Below are positions 17,641 through 27,220 of a stretch of 64,000 nucleotides of DNA, in pieces. The number at the start of each line of letters is the position of its first letter. Positions within the stretch are counted from its first letter, which is position 1. The translations under genes and the position numbers were made by a program. The stretch comes from Paraburkholderia phenazinium (GTDB taxonomy: Bacteria; Pseudomonadota; Gammaproteobacteria; Burkholderiales; Burkholderiaceae): the NCBI RefSeq assembly GCF_900100735.1, contig NZ_FNCJ01000014.1, positions 1 to 64,000 on the forward strand, given 5' to 3'. A model generated the notes under the pieces. That model was not told the origin of the DNA. It worked only from the letters and a program-made list of their open reading frames with translations, and did not search any database.

Positions 17641-20633
17641 GAGCGGGATGGGTAGGTACCGGCAGCATAGCCGAACAGCGGATCCCTGATCCAGGCTTCC
17701 GGCCGACGATCCAGGTGCAGTTTATAGTGGCCAAAACGCCGAATGTTGTGAGTCGGGTACGGGCTCAGAAATTCGATGTCATCGACACGCACTTTCTCGC
17801 CTTTTGCCGCCATCTCGCGCAGCGTCTGCATCATGTCCACTGTGTTTTACAAGATAACGGCCGATGCGACCAGGTCATTGTACCGTAGCCGTTTCTGCTG
17901 CTCCTCTGGCTCGTTCTCGGCGATTACGTCCCCGCCGAACGACAGCCATTTGGAGAAACCATTGTACGACTCGATCTTGTTCGTGTTCGCGGTGACCTCC
18001 TGCCGCAGTTCGAGGCTGCCGATCCACTCGAGCAGGAATATCGTGCGAACGACGTTGCCGAGTTCGCGCGCGGCCAGGTACAGTCGGTTCTTGCGGCTTT
18101 CAGAGCCGAGTCGGAGCAGCAGCAGCGGCGACGAAATCGTGCCCGCCTGAATCGACAGCGTGACCTGCATCAGCTCCTGCCAGTGCTGCTCGATCAGCAC
18201 CCAGTCGATGGTCGCCGTGAACAGCTTGTCGATGTGCCTGTATTTTCCCTTGCTGTCCGGCCGGTATAGGACGAGGTCCTTCCAGTTGCGAATCCGCGGC
18301 ATCAGGTTGATGCCGAGCAGATACGCGAATGCGAAAACTGCGGCTGACTGGCCCTGCGTATCGGCATGAACGGTATCCGCCTTGACTGACAGGCCGGCCT
18401 TCAGCAGGCCCTCGATCACATAGATCGCTTCCCACACGCCGGGCGGAATGAAGTGCTGAAACACCGCGATATAGTTGTCGGCGACGTGCCGATACGCGAC
18501 CGCGCCCATTTTCCGGTAGCGGAAGTGATAGCCGGCCAGCAGGTTGTTGTCGTAGAAGTCTTACTGCGTGCCGTCGGCCGCCACCGTCTTGCCATCGCCC
18601 CAGTGTTTTGGCAAATCCAGCCGCAGGTACAGTTCAATCAGCTCGCGTTGTGCGGTCTCGAGCCTGTCCAGACTCATATGCGGGCGGTTGACGAACGACA
18701 GCATGTGCGCGGTGACATCAGAATCGAGATGGCGGGCCGTCTGAATCGGACCAAGATTGCAGCCCATCGCGAAAATGGTCAGCAGGTAGCGCTCGGCGGC
18801 CTTGCGAATCTGCGGATCGCTCCCGGACAACGGTCCAAAGTGCCGCGTGAAATGGGTCCAGTGTTCGATGTTAGCGAGGATGTCCAGCATGTTGCGCGTC
18901 GGCAGGCGGGCGTTGAGCCGCTCCTGCAAGGCGATCGCGCTCGCCGGGATCTCTTTCGCGACGGTTTTGCGCAAGATCGGTTCGCCGTGACGGTCGATCA
19001 CGACGTGCTCGCGCTTGCGCGGCAATTCGTCATCGAGATTGCGGGCGGCATCCGTTAGCCATTGACGGAGATGATGCACGAAGTCACTACCGGTCGTTGG
19101 CATGCCGAGCTTGTCGCAATAGTCCGGCAACTGCTGCTCGCACTGCCGCCATGGCAGCAGGTGGTCGCGATAGTCGGCGTAGGCGTCGGAGCCCGATACG
19201 CACAGATCGCCGACTCGCAACTCCTCGGCCATGTACGAGAACACGCAGAGTTCGAGGTATCGTCGATTGGTCGGCGATCCATCGCCGTGGGAGCGATGCA
19301 CGAGTTTGCGCCACCGCGGCGCGGCAAAACTGACGTCGACGTCCGCATCGATCCACTCCCGATGCAGTGATTCGTTCTCCAGCACCGCGTCGAGTGCGTT
19401 CAGCAGCGAGCGGACCGGGCTGGTCGAATCCCATTCGAGGGTACGGGCGACACGCATCATGACCGAACGGTGCACTTTGAAATGCTTCCAGAGCAGCGGC
19501 AGATAGTTGCGGCCGCTGAACGCGCGGATCGCCGCACAGCTCTCGCGCAACGGCTCCAGATCGCCTTTCGGCGCGAGCAGCTTCCTGACCGCCCGGGCGA
19601 TGGCCGTCTCGTCGGATTCGTCGGCGAGGATGTCGACCACGCCGTCCAGCAGGACCACGAGGTCCTCGACCTGATCGCGCTGTTTGCGCTGGATCGTGTC
19701 CAGTTCGTCGCTCGCGCGCTTGTGGATGGCACCCATGCGCCGCACGAACATGTCGGCGAGATCGTCGCGGGCGCGCACGCGCATGCGGTTTAGGAGCGCG
19801 ACGATGAGTATGTAGCGCTTCTCGGGCAGCGTGTCGTTCCTGAGCGCCGACGCGTCGAGCGCCATCGCCTGATTCGCGAGCGAGCGCAGCTTTGAGGCTG
19901 GAATCCCGGCAACGGCCAGTGAAAAATCGCCGAGCTCGTCGAGCCAGGCAATCTGGTCAATCAGTAGCTCCAGATGCTGGCGCGATGGGCGTTTTGCATG
20001 ACGCTTGATCCGGTTGTAGGCAGTCTGCCGGCTCGACAGGTCGCGCGCGAGCAGGCGGTCGAGCGCGAGCTTCTGTTCATCGGTCAGGCGTCGCGTGACG
20101 CGCTTGAAGAGCCGGGATTGCGCCCGGGCGTGGATCTGTTCGGTCAACCGGTCGAGCGTCGAGAACGCCGGCAGCTCGATATCGCGCGCGATCAACTCGT
20201 CGATCGTCGCGTTGATGATGTCCACCGGCTGGTCCATTGTCAGCGACGCCGTGTGCGCCGCCCGTGTCGCGATCGCGTTCGCGTCGGTGCCGTAATACGG
20301 CTTCACGTCGAGCCAGGTGCGTACCGCGGTGTAATGCCGGAAGAGCGTTGGAGACGACTCGGTGTCGTAGCCGAATTGCACGGTGTCGCCGATGTCGGCG
20401 GCGGCACGCACGTGATCAGCGATGACGGGCGGTACAGTGTCGAGCGGCGGGAAATAGTGCAGTTGCTGAAAGACCTTCAGCAGCACCAGTAGGCCCAATC
20501 GAGGTCGCTCCCCGCGCGTTGACCGGCGTGCCCATTCGAGTTCGTCGGGCAGTGGGGTATAGCAGGCTTGCAATTCCCGGGGTGCCAGAACCTCGGGGAA
20601 GCGCGGGTACGCGGTGCGTTCGAGGGTAGCCAT
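17637..20633 (-). pseudogene. tnpA: Tn3-family transposase interrupted by two in-frame TAA codons
   Basis: A single uninterrupted frame of 998 codons encodes a Tn3 transposase, apart from TAA at 18561-18563 and TAA at 17847-17849. The first follows A-D-G-T-Q within the catalytic domain, directly before D-F-Y-D-N-N-L-L-A-G-Y-H. The second follows V-A-S-A-V-I-L, before N-T-V-D-M-M-Q-T-L. The fold continues in frame after each stop, up to L-S-P-Y-P-T-H-N-I-R-R-F-G. There are no frameshifts. The start is ATG at 20633 (M-A-T-L-E-R-T-A-Y-P-R-F). The three pieces are split within the DDE core, so the product should be inactive. No resolvase gene or clear 38-bp terminal repeats were found. Confidence 0.88.
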
Positions 20634-21192
20634 TGCGGATCGTCCGGATCGCAGAGGGTCGCTCAGATTAACGCAAGAAAAATCGGACGTTACTGCACCA
20701 AATCGCAATAATCAGACCAATCTTTATAACTACGATGCTTATGATAGGAATTTGCGCTTACCTTGTTCATGGCCCAACAATGGTCCAGCGAGTCGGCAGG
20801 TGCAGGTGCGCTCCACATAGCGGTGACGCCTATTCAACAAGAGCCGGTGAATCAATATAATTAGAATACCTACTTATTTTCCAAAGGGCGTTATGCCCTT
20901 CGGCGGGGCGCGCAGCGCAACGCTGGAACGGATGATGGCCTTGTCACTACCGTGGGAAATGCGAGGGCAGGTCTCGTCTTAGGCCGTTCCCAGAGGTGTA
21001 CCGAGATGGCTCACTACTCGCTAGCGGTGTGAGCCCGCTTTCTTTGCCTACTTTCTTTGCGGCGGCAAAGAAAGTAGGTGCCGCCCCGCACAGGGGCGAA
21101 CCTAATAGACCACCAAGAATGCAAGGAAAGGCCAACACCATAAGAACACCAAACCAGACCAAGGCGCCGCAGGCAAAAAAAAACCCAACACC
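20634..21192. other. Intergenic stretch with hairpins, no gene
   Basis: I see no coding sequence here. It includes the region upstream of the transposase, where the right end of the transposon should lie, but I could not recognise a terminal repeat. A hairpin AAGGGC-GTTAT-GCCCTT occurs at about 20884-20900, and a longer one is listed separately at 21047-21078. Confidence 0.5.
21047..21078. repeat. Dispersed hairpin repeat, probable terminator
   Basis: Perfect 14-bp arms (CCTACTTTCTTTGC and its complement) enclose the loop GGCG. It lies 115 bp past the end of the APC permease gene, the last gene of the betaine operon. I remember this core as a very common intergenic repeat in Paraburkholderia genomes, but could not check copy number. 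It probably acts as a bidirectional terminator or RNA stabiliser. Confidence 0.7.
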
Positions 21193-22845
21193 TCAATAAA
21201 ACGGCATGGCCAGACGATGAGAACCCCACACCACAACCACACCCAACGCAAGCGCGCCAAACGTTAAAACCCGCCGCCACGGGGTCAAGGCCGCACCCTG
21301 CTCCATATCGTGCGTCATCCGCGCCGGAAACCTCCCTCGATCCTGCCAAAAATGGCGATAAAAAAACACCGGCACGATCAGCAGCATAGCAATCAGCCCA
21401 TTGCGCATTGTCCCCTCTCCCTGCAAATCCGCACCAGCACCAATAAACGCCAGATCCAGGTACCCGCACAAAGCACCCGCCAGCAGCAACCACCAGGCAC
21501 ACCGAAACGGCCGATCCGCCTTCGGCCGATCCATCCGATGAATCCATCCCGATTGCAGATTCAAAAACACAAAAATCATGTAACAGACGTTCGAGACCGA
21601 TAGAACGGTCATATAGTCCGACATCATCAACAAAATCAGATTGAACCCAAGATCGGTCCACATCGCCCGCGTCGGCGACCCATGCTCGTTCACATGCGAA
21701 AGATACCGCGGCAGCCAGCCATCCACCGATGCCTGGTACAACGTACGAGACGACCCCATCATCGACGTCATCACGATCAGCAGGATCGACAGCATCAGCA
21801 TAACCACGATCACCGCCGATACCATTGCACCGCCGCCCACCATACGCGCCATCGCCGCTGCAACACCGGTGCCGTCGACGATCTTCGGATCAAGCATACC
21901 GGCCGTGCCGAGCGCGCCCTGAAACGCGAGCGGAACCAGTGTCATCACCAATAGACACAACAAGCCGGACCAGAAGATCGCCTTCACCGTATCCGTGCGG
22001 GGATTGCGAAACTCACGCGTGTAGCACACCGCAGTCTCGAACCCGTACGCGGCCCAGCCCGCCATGAACATGGCGCCAAAGGCCATGGTGATACCCGTAC
22101 CGTTCCATGTGCCGAAGCTCGACGCAGTCAATTGCCCGTGAGCGTCGTGTCCAAGCGGAAGAAGTGGCCACAAATGGGCCGACGGCACATCGCCAGTGAC
22201 AAACGGCACGATCCCCACGATCAACAACGGCGCTAACGATGCAATGCCGAGAATGCGCTGCGTCTTCGCCGCTTTAGATGCGCCGCTATGCTGAAGTTTG
22301 AAGGTGATGAGGAGAAAGGCCGCTGCAATCAGGAAGGTCGCATTGATCCGCAGCGTCAGGCCTTGCTTGATAAAGCCCAGATCGAGGAGCGTCCAGCGCC
22401 AGGTGTTGATCGCGGCATCGGCCGCGAACAGGCTCGTCAGCGCGTAGTTGGCGGCGAGCCCGGTGCCGAGCGCGAGCATCGGCGACCACGCCAGCCAGTT
22501 GCACCACACCGATACCGGTGCAAGGGTTTTGCTGTAGCGCACCCACGCCATGGCGCCATACACCGAGGCGCCACCCGACTTATGAGGAAATAACCCGGAT
22601 ATTTCCGCATAAGTCGCACTCTGCAGCAGTCCCATCACGATCGAGGCGATCCAGATGGCCCAGGCGGGTTGCCCGATCGACGCTGACACGCCGCCGATCG
22701 TAAAGAGAATGCCTGCGGGTACGCCGCTCGTTACCCAGAAGGCGTCCTTCCATGTCAGACCGCGCTGCAGCGTGTGACCTGCCTCACGATCCGTATCTTG
22801 CTGCGCGCCGTGCGCGCCACGCGTTCGCGGTGTTACCTGTTCCAT
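21193..22845 (-). CDS. APC-superfamily amino acid permease in the betaine operon
   Basis: A 550-residue inner-membrane transporter with about 12-14 hydrophobic helices. TM1 has the APC signature around F-W-V-T-S-G-V-P-A-G-I-L-F-T-I-G-G, followed by A-E-I-S-G-L-F-P-H-K-S-G-G-A-S-V-Y, typical of amino acid/amine permeases. The ATG at 22845 has AGGAGAG upstream, so the longer reading to 22950 is unlikely. It is the last gene of the betaine operon, 114 bp after the ProX-like gene. The substrate is unknown; a quaternary amine, sarcosine, glycine or serine would fit the pathway. Confidence 0.88.
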   Translation of the reverse strand: MEQVTPRTRGAHGAQQDTDREAGHTLQRGLTWKDAFWVTSGVPAGILFTIGGVSASIGQPAWAIWIASIVMGLLQSATYAEISGLFPHKSGGASVYGAMAWVRYSKTLAPVSVWCNWLAWSPMLALGTGLAANYALTSLFAADAAINTWRWTLLDLGFIKQGLTLRINATFLIAAAFLLITFKLQHSGASKAAKTQRILGIASLAPLLIVGIVPFVTGDVPSAHLWPLLPLGHDAHGQLTASSFGTWNGTGITMAFGAMFMAGWAAYGFETAVCYTREFRNPRTDTVKAIFWSGLLCLLVMTLVPLAFQGALGTAGMLDPKIVDGTGVAAAMARMVGGGAMVSAVIVVMLMLSILLIVMTSMMGSSRTLYQASVDGWLPRYLSHVNEHGSPTRAMWTDLGFNLILLMMSDYMTVLSVSNVCYMIFVFLNLQSGWIHRMDRPKADRPFRCAWWLLLAGALCGYLDLAFIGAGADLQGEGTMRNGLIAMLLIVPVFFYRHFWQDRGRFPARMTHDMEQGAALTPWRRVLTFGALALGVVVVWGSHRLAMPFY

Positions 22846-22959
22846 CCAGAGCTCTCCTGTGAAGAGCCTGCCCCGGGCCGAAACGCTTCCAACCAAATAC
22901 ACGGTACAGGTGGCCACACCACCGCCTGCACCGTGTTCATGCAACGTCAAAGAGGGACG

Positions 22960-23835
22960 TTACTGCGCTCCAGCCACCCAGCTATCCACGCGATCGCCAT
23001 GTGCGGCGATCCATGCGTCGGCTGCGGCGGCAGGCTTGGCACCGTTCTCCGTCGCCAGCATCACGCTGTCGATTTCGCCCGGCTTCCATTGAAATTTCTT
23101 CAGAAACGCAACCACGGGTGCTGCCTTTGTCTCAAGCCCCGGGTTGATCACATTGTCGACGTGTTCCGCGTCGCCGTAAACCTTCTTCGGATCGTCGAGG
23201 AACTTGAGCTTCCACTTCGCAAACATCCAGTGCGGCGCCCAACCCGTGACAATCACAGGTTTATTGGCATGCATCGAGCGCGCAAGTTCCGCAGTCATCG
23301 CACTGCCGGAGCTCGGCATCAGTTGATAATCGAGGTTATAGGCCTTGATCGCATCGTCCGTTTTCTTCATCACGCCCGCGCCGGCATCGATGCCGACGAT
23401 GCGCCCGCCGAAGTCCGCTTTGTGATCTGCCAGATCGCTAATGCTTTTTTCAGGGATGTCGGCCGGCACGATCAAGCCGATCTTTGCATCTGGGAAGTTG
23501 GTGCCGAGATCCGTCACCTTGGTCTTGAACTGATCCCAGTACGCGCCCTGCGTCACCGGCAGCCAGGCCGACAGCGTCGCATCCAGGTCGCCGCGCGCGA
23601 CCCCTTGCCACATGATGCCGGCCGCTACCGGCACCAGTTGAACCGGGTAACCCAGGCGCTTTTCGATCACCGCGGCCGCCACGTTCGACGTCGCCACGCT
23701 ATCGTCCCAACCTTCCACGTAACCAATCTTGATGGTCGGTTTCGTGTCGGCAGTCGCCGTCACGGTAACCCCCAGCATCGTAATCAGCACAGCCCCTAAG
23801 GCGCTGCAAAGCAGCCGTTTTCTCAAGCCTTTCAT
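22960..23835 (-). CDS. Glycine betaine/carnitine-type ABC transporter substrate-binding protein
   Basis: A 291-residue periplasmic protein of the OpuAC/ProX type. A signal peptide (cleavage after T-A-T-A-D region, about residue 30) precedes K-I-G-Y-V-E-G-W-D-D-S-V-A, then L-S-A-W-L-P and V-T-G-W-A-P-H-W-M-F, where the aromatic residues that cage quaternary ammonium groups lie. It is related to CbcX/CaiX/BetX of Pseudomonas. No ATPase or permease gene of the ABC type accompanies it, so it probably works with a core transporter encoded elsewhere. It follows gbcB by 126 bp on the same strand. Confidence 0.9.
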   Translation of the reverse strand: MKGLRKRLLCSALGAVLITMLGVTVTATADTKPTIKIGYVEGWDDSVATSNVAAAVIEKRLGYPVQLVPVAAGIMWQGVARGDLDATLSAWLPVTQGAYWDQFKTKVTDLGTNFPDAKIGLIVPADIPEKSISDLADHKADFGGRIVGIDAGAGVMKKTDDAIKAYNLDYQLMPSSGSAMTAELARSMHANKPVIVTGWAPHWMFAKWKLKFLDDPKKVYGDAEHVDNVINPGLETKAAPVVAFLKKFQWKPGEIDSVMLATENGAKPAAAADAWIAAHGDRVDSWVAGAQ

Positions 23836-23961
23836 GGTGATCTCCTTGTACCCGCCCGACGCGGTGAGTCTTTAGAATCCCTAGCCAGAAATCCCCACGA
23901 AGTAAGCTTTGCGACACCTGTCTGTCTAAATGCGACTTGCATAGCCGCTTGATTCCGCAGA

Positions 23962-25119
23962 CTATTTCTCGACCACCAGATCCGTTAGCGGCTTGCTGCA
24001 ACACAACAGCACCATGCCCTGGTCTATCTCGCGCTGGCGGATGCCGCCGTTGTGTTTCATCTCCACCTGTCCCGATACCAGCTTGACCTTGCAGGTGCCG
24101 CACATCCCTTGTGTGCACGATGCCGGCAGGCGTACGCCAGCTTGCCGTGCCGCATCGAGCACGTGCTGATCGGTAGCGCAAACAATCTCACGGTTACTGC
24201 GCGTGAAGCTCACAGCAAACGTGGCCGCCGTGGAGGCTGCTTCGGAAGCGCCCGGCGCCACTTCGGCAAGCAGTTCGGGGGCATCTTCAATCAGCGTCTC
24301 GAAGGAGAAACTTTCTTCGTGATAGTGCTTGTGTTCGAACCCGGCTTCGTTCAGCAGATCGCGCACGGCCTTCATATACGGTGCTGGACCGCAAGTAAAT
24401 ATTTCGCGCTCCATGAAATCCGGTGCGATCAGCTTGAGCAGCGGCAGCGTCAGAAACCCGGTGACACCAGGCCAGTTGGTGCGTGTGCCAACCCGCTCGC
24501 ACACGAACGATGTGCGGAAATTGCTCTGGTTAGCCGCAATCAGATCGAGTTCGCGCGCAAAGATAATGTCGTCCGGGGTGCGGGCGCTATGCACGAACAC
24601 AATGTCGCGATCCTCGCTCAACTCGTGATGCGCGCGGCTCATCGACATCAGCGGTGTAATGCCCGAGCCCGCCGACAGAAAGAGATATTTGCGCGCCGGA
24701 TGCCGCGCGCAAGTAAATTCACCCGACGGCCCCAGCACGCGCACTTGCGCACCGGCTTGCAGGTTATCGTGCAGCCAGTTCGATACCTTGCCGCCGGGCA
24801 CGCGCTTTACGGTAATCGAAATCGTATGCGGACGGGTTGGCGATGAGGAGATCGTGTAGCACCGGTTGATCGTCTCGCCGTCAATCTCCAGCTCGAGCGT
24901 GACGAACTGACCCGGTTCGAAAGAAAACGCATGTCCTGCTGGCGAGCGGAAGAAGAAGCTCTTCACGTCATGCGTTTCCTGACGGACCTGGCAGCAGACG
25001 AGTGTCTCTTCGACGTCGCTTGTCCAGCGCGCCGGCAGCGCGCCCCAGAATTGCGGCCGGGTCAGCCGGCTTTCAACGGGTTCGAAGGTTGCCGCATCCC
25101 GCATCATTGTTCGCTCCAC
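23962..25119 (-). CDS. gbcB: Glycine betaine demethylase reductase subunit
   Basis: A 385-residue NADH:ferredoxin-type reductase that passes electrons to the Rieske oxygenase GbcA. The FAD domain has R-C-Y-T-I-S-S-S-P, the NAD domain has G-S-G-I-T-P-L-M-S and C-G-P-A-P-Y-M, and a C-terminal plant-type 2Fe-2S domain has C-T-Q-G-M-C-G-T-C and a distal L-L-C-C-S. It starts 34 bp after gbcA ends. The start could also be the ATG at 25107. Adjacent gbcA makes the assignment firm. Confidence 0.93.
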   Translation of the reverse strand: MERTMMRDAATFEPVESRLTRPQFWGALPARWTSDVEETLVCCQVRQETHDVKSFFFRSPAGHAFSFEPGQFVTLELEIDGETINRCYTISSSPTRPHTISITVKRVPGGKVSNWLHDNLQAGAQVRVLGPSGEFTCARHPARKYLFLSAGSGITPLMSMSRAHHELSEDRDIVFVHSARTPDDIIFARELDLIAANQSNFRTSFVCERVGTRTNWPGVTGFLTLPLLKLIAPDFMEREIFTCGPAPYMKAVRDLLNEAGFEHKHYHEESFSFETLIEDAPELLAEVAPGASEAASTAATFAVSFTRSNREIVCATDQHVLDAARQAGVRLPASCTQGMCGTCKVKLVSGQVEMKHNGGIRQREIDQGMVLLCCSKPLTDLVVEK

Positions 25120-25152
25120 CTGCCGCCTGGCATCCAGTTGTGAAATCAGTCT

Positions 25153-26394
25153 TTAGTTGTCGATCTGCGCTGCGAGGCGCCGGATATACCAGTCGCTGAA
25201 CTTCTCGACGAGCCCTTCGGTGAACGGCGAATACGGCCCCGGCTCGTAAGCGCTGCTCGAAGCGCCGCGTTGCGAATACTCCACCAGCGCGCGATCCTGA
25301 TCGTTGGTCGCGTTCCAGACGGCGGTGAGATTCTTCACGTCGTAGTCGATGCCTTCCTTCGCGTCCTTGTGCACGAGCCATTTCGTGCGCACCAGGGTTT
25401 CGCCCGCCGAAAGCGGAATCACCGAGAACGTCACAATGTGATCGCTCATGAAGTGGTGCCACGAGTTCGGCTGGGTCCAGAACGACAGGCCGCCCAGATC
25501 GGCCTGCTTGAACTCGCCTAGCAGCTTCTTCGAAGCCACCTTGGCGTCGAGCGTCTGCGATTCGCCGCTGCGATCGAGCGGCAGGCGTTGGGTGCGAAAA
25601 CCCGTCACATCCGACAAGCGGTCCACTTCGACCGAAGGCAGGTCCAGCGCTTCCCACTGCGCGGCCCGCTCCACGCAGGTGCGCTCGAATGCGGCCATGC
25701 CCTCGGCGGTTGCCGGCGACGGCTGATAGCCGAAGCCGTATTCGTAAAGCGAAATCGTCAGCTCCGGATGGTTCGCGACGCAGTGATAGCACTCGCGGTT
25801 GTTCTCCATCGTCAGCTTCCAGTTGCCTTTCTCGATGATGTCGATGGTCGCCGCGATCTTGCAGTTCGGCAGGTCGTGCGGCAGCAGATACGGCTCCATG
25901 GCGGCGCGCATCGTCTCGAAGTCGACCGGCGACTCCTCTGCCAGGCAAATGAAAATCAGACCGGCGAGGCTCTGCACGTGGACCGTTTTGAGGCTGTGCT
26001 TGCAGCGGTCGAATTGTTCGCCCATATGCTCGGCAAACATCAACTGGCCCGTCAGGTTGTAGGTCCAGCTGTGATACGGGCAGACGATATTGCCGACCGA
26101 GCCCTTGTCCTCATTGCACAACCGGGCGCCGCGGTGACGGCAGACGTTGTGAAAGGCCCGCACCTGCATGTCGTCGTCGCGCACGATCAGAATCGAGTCG
26201 TTGCCGAGCTGAACGGTCGTGTAGTCGCCCGGCTCGGGGATATCCGGCTCGACTGCGACCTGAATCCAGTGCTTGCGGAAAATCGCTTCCATGTCGAGCG
26301 CGAAAATCTCGTCGCTCAGATAAAACGGCGCTTCGAGGCTGTAACCTTTCTTGCGCCGGTCGACCAGCGCGTGAATGTCTGCCGATACTTTCAT
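25153..26394 (-). CDS. gbcA: Glycine betaine monooxygenase, Rieske oxygenase subunit
   Basis: A 413-residue ring-hydroxylase-type oxygenase that demethylates glycine betaine to dimethylglycine, releasing formaldehyde. Rieske ligands are Cys85/His87 and Cys105/His108 (C-R-H and C-P-Y-H). The mononuclear iron site is in E-N-N-R-E-C-Y-H-C-V-A-N-H (His204, His209). The length matches GbcA of Pseudomonas. It is co-transcribed with gbcB and the dimethylglycine demethylase genes. GbdR should activate it in the presence of betaine or dimethylglycine. Confidence 0.95.
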   Translation of the reverse strand: MKVSADIHALVDRRKKGYSLEAPFYLSDEIFALDMEAIFRKHWIQVAVEPDIPEPGDYTTVQLGNDSILIVRDDDMQVRAFHNVCRHRGARLCNEDKGSVGNIVCPYHSWTYNLTGQLMFAEHMGEQFDRCKHSLKTVHVQSLAGLIFICLAEESPVDFETMRAAMEPYLLPHDLPNCKIAATIDIIEKGNWKLTMENNRECYHCVANHPELTISLYEYGFGYQPSPATAEGMAAFERTCVERAAQWEALDLPSVEVDRLSDVTGFRTQRLPLDRSGESQTLDAKVASKKLLGEFKQADLGGLSFWTQPNSWHHFMSDHIVTFSVIPLSAGETLVRTKWLVHKDAKEGIDYDVKNLTAVWNATNDQDRALVEYSQRGASSSAYEPGPYSPFTEGLVEKFSDWYIRRLAAQIDN

Positions 26395-26434
26395 GTGTGC
26401 TCCGGAATTGCTGGGGCCGTGGTGCGGCGCAAAA

Positions 26435-27220
26435 TCAGTAATCGATGAGTTGATGCTCGCGCAAATAGCCGAGTATCACTTGTGCTTTTTCGACCGAAGT
26501 CCCTTCAATTACGACGCTGCCGCCGCGGCTTTCGGTGGTGGTCGCCGAGAGCATGCGCGCGTGGCCCGAGCGCTTCTCCTGGGCGACAAGGCGCACCGGC
26601 TTGCGCTGTGCTGGGGCGACGGTCCATTCGGCCGCGTCGGCGCTCAAGGGCGGCTTGACGTGCGAGGTATCGATCGAGCCGGCCCGTTGGCGGGCATACG
26701 CATAGCGCGGCGTGACGCTCGCAAGCGGATGCACCGCAACCACTGCAGGCAGCGCGGCTTCGACTCGCCTACGAACACCTTTCGGCAAGAATTGCCGCAC
26801 CGTAACGCGGGCCTCGGCCACCTCGATGTCGACGGCCGCGCCGACCAGCGGATAGCCGAGCGCATCGGCAAGTTCATACGGCAGCATGCCGCTATCGAAC
26901 GCGCCTTCTGCGCACGTGCCGGTCAATACGAGGTCGTAGTCTTGCAGGCGGACCGCGAGTGCCGCGGCGGCATCCCCATCCGGGCTACACGCAAGAACCT
27001 CCACGTGCTCGGCGCCGAGCGCCAGATACTCTTCAAGCGCAGGATTCGCAGGATCTCCCGCGTGCAGCGTATCGAGTCGCGCGCCGTGCTGGCGCGACAA
27101 CGCGCGACCGATTTCCAGCGCGGCGGCATCGTTGCGGCTGTAGCGCGCCACTCCGCTCACCGGGTGACGGCCTACCGAAACGAGCACCGCAATGCGTGTC
27201 AGTTTGCGGCTCGCGCTCAT
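26435..27220 (-). CDS. Electron transfer flavoprotein beta-type subunit of dimethylglycine demethylase
   Basis: A 261-residue ETF beta-like protein. It shows the nucleotide-binding pattern of the family (D-L-V-L-T-G-T, then L-P-Y-E-L-A-D-A-L-G-Y-P-L-V) and a C-terminal K-A-Q-V-I-L-G-Y-L-R. It overlaps the ETF alpha-like gene by four bases. It is a dedicated pathway copy next to dgcAB, as in Pseudomonas, and probably carries electrons from DgcA/DgcB to the quinone pool. Confidence 0.88.
   Translation of the reverse strand: MSASRKLTRIAVLVSVGRHPVSGVARYSRNDAAALEIGRALSRQHGARLDTLHAGDPANPALEEYLALGAEHVEVLACSPDGDAAAALAVRLQDYDLVLTGTCAEGAFDSGMLPYELADALGYPLVGAAVDIEVAEARVTVRQFLPKGVRRRVEAALPAVVAVHPLASVTPRYAYARQRAGSIDTSHVKPPLSADAAEWTVAPAQRKPVRLVAQEKRSGHARMLSATTTESRGGSVVIEGTSVEKAQVILGYLREHQLIDY

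Noticed and set aside
17250..20747. ATGATAGG at both sides of the transposon as a target-site duplication
   Set aside because: Tn3 elements make 5-bp duplications next to long terminal repeats. No such repeats adjoin these 8-mers, so chance is more likely.
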